DNA from: Hyphomicrobiales bacterium
Lineage (GTDB): Bacteria; Pseudomonadota; Alphaproteobacteria; Rhizobiales; RI-29
DNA length: 63,648 nt
Assembly: GCA_016125495.1 (NCBI GenBank)
Contig: WGLQ01000021.1
Coordinates: 1 to 63,648, forward strand
Direction of reading: 5' to 3'
Position 1 is the stretch's first letter, and each line of letters opens with the position of its first letter. Under the pieces are notes generated by a model, which did not search any database, was not told where the DNA came from, and was given only the letters and a program-made list of their open reading frames with translations. The position numbers were made by a program, and so were the translations under genes. Of this stretch, positions 56,938-63,648 are shown one piece after another.

Positions 56938-57969
56938 TCAGACGACGCGATGCCAAGTATCGCTCAGCGCATAGCCGAGCGGGTAGGGGTCTTCCGGGTC
57001 CAAGTGGTAGGTGTGCTCGCCCGTGATCCAGGCCCGGCCCTTGATGGACGGCAGGATGGCCGGGCGCCCCGCGACCGTGGTTTCGGCCTCGATGCGCATC
57101 TCGAAGAGCGAATCGATGATCGATCGCGAATGCAACGTGTCGCCGACCTTCATCTCACCGCGCGCGTGGTGAACCGCGAGGCGCGCGGACGACGCGGTGC
57201 CGCAGGGCGAACGGTCGATCTTGCCGGGTGAGATCACCGTGGCGTTGCGGGCAGTCGGATGGCCGTCACGCTGATGCACCGGCTCGCGCCAAGTCACGAA
57301 AGTGACGCCCGCGATCTCCGGCATTTCGGGATGCGCGACGGGGAAGGCCGCGTTCACCGCATCCTTGACCCTTTCGCCGAGCACGACGAGGTCGCGGGCG
57401 GCCTCGGGGCGGACTTCGAGGCCGTGCGGAGCCGCATCGAGGAGAGCGAAAAAGCCGCCGCCGTAGGCGATGTCAACGCGGGTCGGGCCGAGGCCTGGAA
57501 CGTCGATCTCGAGGTCGAGACGGACGACGAAGGCAGCCGCGTTGCGGGTCTTGATGGAGCGGCAGCGCCCGTTCTCGCATTCGGCCGTGAGGTGAACGAG
57601 GCCACCCGGCGTTTCCAGCACGAGTTCCGTCACCGGCTCGTGCATCTGCAGCATGCCCGTTTCGAGCAGAACGGTGCCGACGCAGATGCTGTTGGAACCG
57701 GACATTGGAGGATAATCCGTCGGCTCCATGATGATGAAGCCGGCCTGGGCGTCCGGATGGCAGGCGGGCACCACCAGATTGTAGTGCGTGAAGACACCGC
57801 CGCGCGGCTCGCGGATGAGAAACTGGCGGAGCGTGTCGTCCTCGGCGAGGGCGATCCGCATGTCGCGCACGCTGGCGCCGCGGGGCGGGATCACACCACC
57901 GACGATGACGCGGCCAACCTCCCCTTCCGCATGGGCGGCGACGACCTGGATGGCGCGGCGGGACTGCAT
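56938..57969 (-). CDS. Proline racemase superfamily enzyme with Ser/Cys pair
   Basis: A 343-residue cytoplasmic enzyme. In proline racemases two Cys act as acid and base. Here the first is Ser90 in MSGSNS (family MCGH), and the second is Cys256 in DRSPCGTASSARLA. Members with changed first residue include 4-hydroxyproline 2-epimerases and trans-3-hydroxyproline dehydratases, so the product is not simply proline racemase. ATG at 57969 with GGAGAAG upstream. It follows the MBL gene by 34 bases. No hydroxyproline pathway gene is visible. Confidence 0.88.
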   Translation of the reverse strand: MQSRRAIQVVAAHAEGEVGRVIVGGVIPPRGASVRDMRIALAEDDTLRQFLIREPRGGVFTHYNLVVPACHPDAQAGFIIMEPTDYPPMSGSNSICVGTVLLETGMLQMHEPVTELVLETPGGLVHLTAECENGRCRSIKTRNAAAFVVRLDLEIDVPGLGPTRVDIAYGGGFFALLDAAPHGLEVRPEAARDLVVLGERVKDAVNAAFPVAHPEMPEIAGVTFVTWREPVHQRDGHPTARNATVISPGKIDRSPCGTASSARLAVHHARGEMKVGDTLHSRSIIDSLFEMRIEAETTVAGRPAILPSIKGRAWITGEHTYHLDPEDPYPLGYALSDTWHRVV

Positions 57970-58003
57970 GCGTTCTTCTCCATATCCGGGCGCAATGCGC
58001 CGG

Positions 58004-58837
58004 TCATTCGAACATCGTGAACGAGCGCTGCATGGATAGCACTTTCGGACTCGCGGGCAGGCTCGCCTGCGACACGACGATGCTCGTCGATGTCGCCATC
58101 TCGACGTCGAAGGCCTCGCCCATGCGGGCAAGGAAGCTCGCCAGCGAGGCGCGCCCGAAGACGTGCATCGGCAGGATGAGCCGGGCGCGCAGGAGTTTCA
58201 TGACCTCGACCATGTTGGCATGGGCCATCGTGTATGTGCCATCGACGGGTACCATGACGATGTCGAGTTGGCCGATCTGTGCGAGGTGCTCGGGGCCGAG
58301 TTCGTGGTGCAGGTGGCCGAGGTGGCCGATGCAGAGGTTCGCGACCTCGAAGATGAAAATGGAATTTCCATCCGCCTCCCGCGCGCCGGACCAGGTTCGG
58401 ATGTCCGTCGTCACATTGCGGATGAAGGTGTCGCCGACGGTGAGTTCGTGGCGGGCCGGGCCGCTGGCGGGGTCCTCGCTCCAGCCACGCAGGACGTGTT
58501 CGATGCCGGGGTCGGGATAGTCGGTGTAGTGCGTTTCATGGGCGTGGTTCATGGTCACGACCGTCGGCAGGGAGCCGCCGGCCGCACCCGCGAAGTCGGT
58601 CGCGATGACGACGCCGCCCGGTGTTTCGATGCGAAAGGTCGAGTGGGTGACGAAGGTGATGCGAACCTCGTCCTCGGCGAGCGTCGACGGGGTGAGAGAG
58701 ACGAGGCGAACGCGGGGGGAAAGCTCGGTGAAGGCGATGCACTTGCTGGCGGCGGCGGGAAGCACCGACACGGGAGCGGCAAGAAGCGCGAAAGCGAGCA
58801 GCGCCAGCCATGGGCGGATGAAATCGCGAGCGTGCAT
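58004..58837 (-). CDS. Secreted MBL-fold metallo-hydrolase
   Basis: A 277-residue protein with an N-terminal signal peptide (cleavage near residue 31, AAA-SK). The metal motif appears as MNHAHETHYTD (His98, His100, His103), like HxHxDH of metallo-beta-lactamase-fold enzymes but with Thr in place of Asp. Other likely ligands are IGHLGHLHHEL and LPMHVFG. It resembles the UlaG-type subgroup. The substrate is unknown; export plus an adjacent amino-acid enzyme hints at an outside metabolite. ATG at 58837 with GGAGACG upstream. Confidence 0.82.
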   Translation of the reverse strand: MHARDFIRPWLALLAFALLAAPVSVLPAAASKCIAFTELSPRVRLVSLTPSTLAEDEVRITFVTHSTFRIETPGGVVIATDFAGAAGGSLPTVVTMNHAHETHYTDYPDPGIEHVLRGWSEDPASGPARHELTVGDTFIRNVTTDIRTWSGAREADGNSIFIFEVANLCIGHLGHLHHELGPEHLAQIGQLDIVMVPVDGTYTMAHANMVEVMKLLRARLILPMHVFGRASLASFLARMGEAFDVEMATSTSIVVSQASLPASPKVLSMQRSFTMFE

Positions 58838-59021
58838 GGTTCGTCTCCGGGGCTTGGGGGCTGCGCCTTTCTGGCGCTGGCTCCAGGAACGCAAGGCAGT
58901 TTGGACCGGCGGGCCGGCATTGACCATAGGCGTCGCCCTGCACGGCGGATCGCTTTGGGCGCCCTGACCATTCCACCGCGCGTCGCATGCACCTGCGGCA
59001 GGGCCGGCCGCGCGGGCCACC

Positions 59022-62000
59022 TCAGTGTGCTTCGTCCCAGTTCGCGGCGGCCTTGGCGTCGACCTTGAGGGGCACGTTCAGCGAGATCACCGGTGCGGGT
59101 GCGTCCTCCATGACGCCGCGGACCAGCGCGATCGTTGCTGGAACCTCCCCCGTTGGGGCCTCGAAAACGAGTTCGTCGTGCACTTGAAGCAGCATGCGTG
59201 CCGAGAGGCCGGCTGTCCCGAGGGCCCCCGGCATGCGCACCATGGCGCGGCGGATGATGTCGGCGGCCGAGCCCTGGATCGGCGCGTTGATCGCGGCGCG
59301 CTCGTAGAATCCGCGCTGGGAGGGGTTCGAGGAGGCGATGTCGGGATAGTGGATGCGCCGGCCGAAGATCGTCTCGACGTAACCCTGATTGCGGGCTGTC
59401 GCGACCGTCGACTTCATGTAGTCGCGGATGCCGGGGAAGCGCTCGAAATAACGGTTGATGTAGTCGCCCGCCTCGGAGCGGGAAATACCGAGCTGGGCGG
59501 CGAGGCCGAAGGCGGAGATTCCGTAGATGATCCCGAAGTTGATCGCCTTGGCGCGGCGGCGCACGTCGCTCGGCATGCCCTCGATCGGAACGCCGAACAT
59601 CTCGGAGGCGGTCATGGCGTGGATGTCGAGGCCGTCGGCGAAGGCCTGGCGAAGCGCGGCGATGTCGGCGATGTGCGCCAGGACGCGCAATTCGATCTGG
59701 CTGTAGTCGGCCGAGACGAGCTGCATGCCCCGCTCGGCGACGAAGGCGGTGCGGATCTCGCGGCCCTCGCGCGTTCGCACGGGGATGTTCTGCACGTTCG
59801 GATCGCTCGAGGCGAGACGGCCGGTGCCGGCGGCGGCGAGCGAAAAGGAGGTGTGGATGCGCTTCGTACGCGGGTTGATGAAGGTCTGCAGCGCGTCGGT
59901 GTAGGTGCTCTTGAGCTTGGAGAGCTGGCGCCATTCGAGGATGGTGCGCACGAGCCGCCGTGGCGTCTCGCCGATCTCCTCGTTGCCGGCCAGGTCCTCG
60001 AGCACGTCGGCGCCGGTGCCCCAGGCACCGGTCTTGGTCTTCTTGCCGCCGGGCAACTTCCATTCATCGAAAAGGATTTCACCGAGCTGTTTGGGCGAGC
60101 CGACGTTGAAGGGCTTGCCGGCGATCTCCTGGATCTCCGCTTCGAGCCGGGCGAGCGACTGGGCGAACGAACCGGAGAGCTTTGCAAGAATGTTGCGGTC
60201 GATGCGGATGCCGGCCTGTTCCATGTCGGCGAGCACCGGGATCATCGGACGTTCGAGCGTTTCATAGACCGTGGCGAGGCGCTCGGCGGCAAGGCGAGGC
60301 TTCAGGACGTGCCAGAGCCGCAAGGTGACGTCGGCATCCTCGGCGGCATACGCGGTCGCCCGGTCGATCGCGACCTTGTCGAAGGTGACCTGCTGCTTGC
60401 CGCTGCCGGTGACCTCCTTGTAGGCGATCGGGCGGTGTCCGAGCCAACGCATGGAGAGTTCGTCCATGCCGTGGCCGCCACGACCGGCATCTAGCGCGAA
60501 CGAGATCAGCAACGTGTCATCGATGGGCGCGATCGCGATGCCGTGGCTCGCCATCACGTGCATGTCGTATTTGATGTTCTGACCGATCTTGAGGACCGCC
60601 GGGTGCTCGAGCAACGGCTTCAATGCGGCGATCGCATCGGCGAGCGGAATCTGGGTCACGCGGGTGCCACCCTCGAGATCGAGGCCGTCGCCGGCACCGT
60701 GGCCGAGGGGCACGTAGCAGGCGCGGCCCGGTGCGGTGGCCAGCGAAACGCCGACGAGGCGCGCCTCGATGGCATCGAGGCTGTCGGTTTCGGTGTCGAA
60801 GGCGCAAAGACCGCACTCGATGGCCTCGGCGATCCAGGTCTCGAGTTCGGCAAGGTCAGTGACGGTCGCATAGGCCTGGGTGTCGATCGCCGGCATCGCG
60901 GCGCGGGCCGCGCCGGCCAGAACACCGGCCTCGGGCGTGGCACGGCTGGCGCCGGCGGTTGCCGATGGCTGGTCGGGCGCAGCCGGTTCGCCCTCGCCTT
61001 CGGCTGCGTGTTGCTCGGCGGGCGCTCCCGTCGCGGCCGCCTCGCCGCTGGCGGGTCGCCTTGCCGCAGCCAGTGCGGGATCAGGATCGATGTCCTCGGC
61101 CACGACGTCGAGCGCCTCGGCGATGCGGTTGGTGAAGGTGCGGAATTCCATCGCCTTGCAGAACGCGACGAGGCGCCGTCCGTCGATGTGCGGAGCATCG
61201 AGCGCATCGAGAGGCGTTTCGACCGGCACGTCGTCGCGCAACCGCACCAATTCGTGCGAGATGCGGGCCTGCTCGGCGAACGTCAGGAGGTTTTCGCGGC
61301 GTTTGGCCTGCTTGATCGTCTCGGCCTTGGCGAGCAGGGTTTCGAGGTCGCCGAACTCGCCGATGAGCTGGGCCGCGGTTTTGATGCCGATGCCGGGCAC
61401 GCCCGGCACGTTGTCGGTCGCATCGCCTGCGAGTGACTGGACCTCGACGACCTTGGACGGGGGCACGCCGAATTTGGCGACGACTTCGTCCTCGCCGATC
61501 CGTCGCTCGTTGCCGGGCATCGGGTCGTACATCTGGATGCGCGGGGCAACGAGCTGCATCAGGTCCTTGTCGCCCGAGACGATGGTGACCGAGGCACCGG
61601 CCCCGGCGGCGGCCCGAGCATAGGTTGCAATGAGATCGTCCGCCTCGAAGCCGGCCTGCTCGATCGGAGTGAGACCGAAGGCGCGCACCGCGTCGCGGAT
61701 CAGCGGAAACTGGGGGACGAGTTCCTCGGGCGGGGCGTCGCGATTGGCCTTGTAGGCCGGGAAGATCGCGTTACGGAAGCTCTCGCCCTTGTGGTCGAAG
61801 ATGACGCCGATGCGCGTTGCAGGGCCGCCGTCGACGCCTTCGCGAACGACCTTCCAGAGCATGTTGCAGAAGGTCATGACGGCGCCGGTGGGGGTGCCGT
61901 CGGAGCGGGTGAAGCTGCGGCCGCGCGACTGCGATGCCTTGAACATCGCGAAATAGGCGCGAAAAATGTAGGTCGAGCCGTCGATCAGGTAGAGGCGGTC

Positions 62001-62066
62001 GGATGGACCGATCGCGTCCGACCGGCCCGTGGCGGGCGAGCGCTGGGGCGTATTCTCTCTCGACAT
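59022..62066 (-). CDS. polA: DNA polymerase I
   Basis: Fills gaps and removes RNA primers. The product is 1014 residues: 5' nuclease (1-290, with LIDGSTYIFRAYFAM and VSGDKDLMQLV), an Ala/Pro-rich linker (about 345-400), an intact 3'-5' exonuclease (FDTETDSLD, IGQNIKYDMHVM), and the polymerase domain (SADYSQIELRVLAHI, RRRAKAINFGIIYG, LLQVHDELVFE). ATG at 62066 has no strong ribosome site but matches the family. The end is normal. Confidence 0.96.
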   Translation of the reverse strand: MSRENTPQRSPATGRSDAIGPSDRLYLIDGSTYIFRAYFAMFKASQSRGRSFTRSDGTPTGAVMTFCNMLWKVVREGVDGGPATRIGVIFDHKGESFRNAIFPAYKANRDAPPEELVPQFPLIRDAVRAFGLTPIEQAGFEADDLIATYARAAAGAGASVTIVSGDKDLMQLVAPRIQMYDPMPGNERRIGEDEVVAKFGVPPSKVVEVQSLAGDATDNVPGVPGIGIKTAAQLIGEFGDLETLLAKAETIKQAKRRENLLTFAEQARISHELVRLRDDVPVETPLDALDAPHIDGRRLVAFCKAMEFRTFTNRIAEALDVVAEDIDPDPALAAARRPASGEAAATGAPAEQHAAEGEGEPAAPDQPSATAGASRATPEAGVLAGAARAAMPAIDTQAYATVTDLAELETWIAEAIECGLCAFDTETDSLDAIEARLVGVSLATAPGRACYVPLGHGAGDGLDLEGGTRVTQIPLADAIAALKPLLEHPAVLKIGQNIKYDMHVMASHGIAIAPIDDTLLISFALDAGRGGHGMDELSMRWLGHRPIAYKEVTGSGKQQVTFDKVAIDRATAYAAEDADVTLRLWHVLKPRLAAERLATVYETLERPMIPVLADMEQAGIRIDRNILAKLSGSFAQSLARLEAEIQEIAGKPFNVGSPKQLGEILFDEWKLPGGKKTKTGAWGTGADVLEDLAGNEEIGETPRRLVRTILEWRQLSKLKSTYTDALQTFINPRTKRIHTSFSLAAAGTGRLASSDPNVQNIPVRTREGREIRTAFVAERGMQLVSADYSQIELRVLAHIADIAALRQAFADGLDIHAMTASEMFGVPIEGMPSDVRRRAKAINFGIIYGISAFGLAAQLGISRSEAGDYINRYFERFPGIRDYMKSTVATARNQGYVETIFGRRIHYPDIASSNPSQRGFYERAAINAPIQGSAADIIRRAMVRMPGALGTAGLSARMLLQVHDELVFEAPTGEVPATIALVRGVMEDAPAPVISLNVPLKVDAKAAANWDEAH

Positions 62067-62166
62067 GGCCGGCACTATGGCGCGATCGGCGTCCGGCTGC
62101 CACGATTTATTGCTGGGCGGGGGCACGCGCGGCGGCTCGCCGCACGCGCCCTGCTCGGGGCATCCG

Positions 62167-63324
62167 TCAGGATGCCGAGGGCAGACCCGGCCGGCTGCGG
62201 CCGACCGCCGCCTGGCGGCTCTGGCCCCGAGGGGTGGTCGAGCCGGCCAGCCGCGCCCAGGCGGGGCGTTCAAAGAGGAAGCCGAGGCCGAGCCGCGGCA
62301 GCACCCAGTACATGACGAGCGCTCCAATGACCGCCGCCAACGGAACCACCAACCCGAGCACCTCGGCGGCAACCGGGGTCTGGCCGAGCAGCTTTTCGCC
62401 GATGATGCGGGTCGCGGCCATCGGCACGAAGAAGGCGAGGTAGATGGGCAGCGAACGGGCGCCGCAGTAGCCGAGGAAGCTCGCCCGGCCACGCTCGGCC
62501 AGCGCGGCGAGGACCGCGACGAAGGCGAGCGCGCCGATGAGGCCGAGCGCCAGCGTGGCACCTGGGAGCTTGTGGGCGCCGGTCGCCAGCATCGCGCCGT
62601 TGAGAGCGAGGAAGCCGGCGAGGGCGAGGGCGGCGTGCATTGGCTGGGCGGCGCCGTGGCGGGCCGTCGCAAAGACGCCCCCGGCCAGCATGTAGCCGCT
62701 CAGGAAGAAAACATAGCGGGAGCAGAACTGGTCGACGACGACCGAGCCGGTCTCGATGCCGGCGATGTGGAGCACCGCGGCGCCGATCCAGAGGATGGGG
62801 GCCGGCACGCCCCGCAGCAGGCGGGTCGCAAGGAAGAACACGCCGAGCAGATAGATGAACCAGAGCGGCCCGAAGGGTTGGACGAACGCGAAGGCGTACT
62901 CGGTCAACCAGACGACGAGGCTGCCCTCGGCGATCTGGGGACCTTTGAGAATGAATTTGATGGTCACCCAGAGGGCGTAGAAATACGCGAAATGGACGAC
63001 CTTGCGGTCGAGGTACGTGCGCCAGTCCTGGTCGATGGTGCGCGCGAGGAAGAGGCCGGCGACGATGAAGAACAGCGGCATGCGGAAGGTGTAGCAGAAC
63101 GAGGCAAAGCCGCTCGACCAACTCTCGTAGCCGATGTGCTCGGTGATGCCGAGGGTCGCGTGATACTGGACGACGAGGAGGATCGAGAGGCCCTTGGCGT
63201 AGTCGACCCAGTCGATGCGCTCGGCGGGGCCGGGGCGGGGCGACGCGAGGTTCGCGCGCCGGCCGGCGAGGCCGAGCCGCGCGAGGAGGCCATTTGCTGC
63301 ATCGATCATGGATGGGGCGGGCAT
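62167..63324 (-). CDS. Acyltransferase family 3 membrane protein
   Basis: A 385-residue protein with about ten membrane segments. It starts the family pattern with RIDWVDYAKGLSILLVVQYHATLG (in parts; the conserved His is in QYHATL), and includes FRMPLFFIVAGLFLART and PLWFIYLLGVFF. Such proteins move acyl groups onto exported sugars. ATG at 63324 with AAAGGA upstream; a GTG at 63354 is possible. It lies 100 bases from polA and next to an insertion sequence. Confidence 0.9.
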   Translation of the reverse strand: MPAPSMIDAANGLLARLGLAGRRANLASPRPGPAERIDWVDYAKGLSILLVVQYHATLGITEHIGYESWSSGFASFCYTFRMPLFFIVAGLFLARTIDQDWRTYLDRKVVHFAYFYALWVTIKFILKGPQIAEGSLVVWLTEYAFAFVQPFGPLWFIYLLGVFFLATRLLRGVPAPILWIGAAVLHIAGIETGSVVVDQFCSRYVFFLSGYMLAGGVFATARHGAAQPMHAALALAGFLALNGAMLATGAHKLPGATLALGLIGALAFVAVLAALAERGRASFLGYCGARSLPIYLAFFVPMAATRIIGEKLLGQTPVAAEVLGLVVPLAAVIGALVMYWVLPRLGLGFLFERPAWARLAGSTTPRGQSRQAAVGRSRPGLPSAS

Positions 63325-63525
63325 GACGGTCCTTTCCGGGTCCAGCGCGCACACGGGTTCGGGGCCGGCGGGCGTCAGCCGTCGACCGGGTCACCGAGGT
63401 GGAAGCAAGAAACGGGCCGGATGGGGTTCGTGAGCGGGATCACGATCCGGTGAGGGTCCGGGAGCGCGGATGGGGGGCGGGTGGAAGGGGTGAGGTTGAG
63501 TGTGGCAGTGGTACGAACCGGGTAG

Positions 63526-63561
63526 TTCCCTGACAGCATAGACCGGGAGCATTCCTGACAG
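63526..63561. repeat. Direct repeat at probable left end of the IS
   Basis: TTCCCTGACAG (63526-63536) and TTCCTGACAG (63552-63561) lie 15 bases apart just before the transposase gene. They may be the end sequence and an internal transposase site of the element. The exact border cannot be fixed because the right end is outside. Confidence 0.45.
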
Positions 63562-63569
63562 GTCAACTT

Positions 63570-63594
63570 GCTCGAATCACCAGGAGATTCGAGC
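63570..63594 (+). promoter_or_regulatory. Hairpin over the transposase ribosome-binding site
   Basis: GCTCGAATC and GATTCGAGC form a perfect 9-bp stem with loop ACCAGGA, ending one base before the ATG at 63596. The likely ribosome site AGGAG is in the loop and first stem base, so folding could lower translation, as other insertion sequences do to limit movement. Confidence 0.6.
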
Positions 63595-63595
63595 G

Positions 63596-63648
63596 ATGCC
63601 CTTCAAGGAGAGCTGTCGGGTGGAAGAGCGTATCGCGTTGCTGCGGGC
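63596..63648 (+). mobile_element. IS481-type transposase, N-terminal 17 codons (cut by window end)
   Basis: The reading begins MPFKESCRVEERIALL, which matches the N-terminus of IS481-family transposases (MPxKE...xEER...). Only 53 bases are inside the window, so the helix-turn-helix and DDE core cannot be checked. AGGAG lies nine bases upstream. The element is the only mobile DNA that I can support in the window. Confidence 0.72.

Overview
The window reads as chromosomal backbone of a high-GC alphaproteobacterium, most likely order Hyphomicrobiales (Rhizobiales). Two gene orders support this. The first is a minus-strand block rplU-rpmA-obgE-proB-proA-nadD-rsfS-rlmH-envC-ctpA-rppH that converges on atpD-atpC. 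The second is pckA facing chvI-chvG-hprK-EIIA(Man)-ptsH, followed by ahcY, a DivL-type pseudo-kinase, a TsaE/sugar-kinase fusion, a MurU-like nucleotidyltransferase, addB-addA and trxA. The genus cannot be told from the sequence alone.

Layout. 1-1256: end of the F1 ATP synthase operon, with a small three-Cys protein between atpD and atpC. 1288-18747: about 17 kb of minus-strand housekeeping genes (RNA decay, peptidoglycan, ribosome assembly, NAD and proline synthesis, ribosomal proteins). Accessory modules are inserted here: a TMEM43 homologue and a Pro-rich protein, a pgi-cysNC-cysD block, and a GFA-family gene. 19071-21462: an acid-ceramidase/NAAA-like hydrolase, tRNA-Ser(CGA), an acetyltransferase and a small NIF3-insert-like protein. 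21827-31485: an accessory signalling and transport region with an orphan TAXI binding protein, a receptor-type class III cyclase without its metal-binding Asp residues, an MscS channel with a cyclic-nucleotide-binding-like (CNB-like) domain, a K+ channel with a similar domain, and a DctPQM TRAP transporter. 31577-36559: a penicillin-binding protein, the ABC-F protein Uup and PEP carboxykinase. 37014-41027: ChvI/ChvG and the regulatory phosphotransferase proteins. 41175-42506: a Tad-type von Willebrand protein. 42882-56805: ahcY through trxA. 56938-63324: proline-racemase-like protein, metallo-hydrolase, polA and an acyltransferase. 63526-63648: the left part of an IS481-type insertion sequence running off the window.

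How the parts fit. The minus-strand block couples ribosome biogenesis to small-metabolite synthesis; adjacent genes often overlap by 1-4 bases (TGATG, ATGA), which indicates translational coupling. The pckA/chvI/PTS block links cell-envelope sensing to carbon status. DivL, AmgK/MurU-type cell-wall recycling and AddAB follow ahcY. The best candidate for an undescribed system is 21827-28262, where a ligand-binding protein, a probable pseudo-cyclase and two ion channels with altered CNB-like domains sit together. Its output may be ion flux controlled by a ligand other than ordinary cAMP; this is inference from motifs and gene order.
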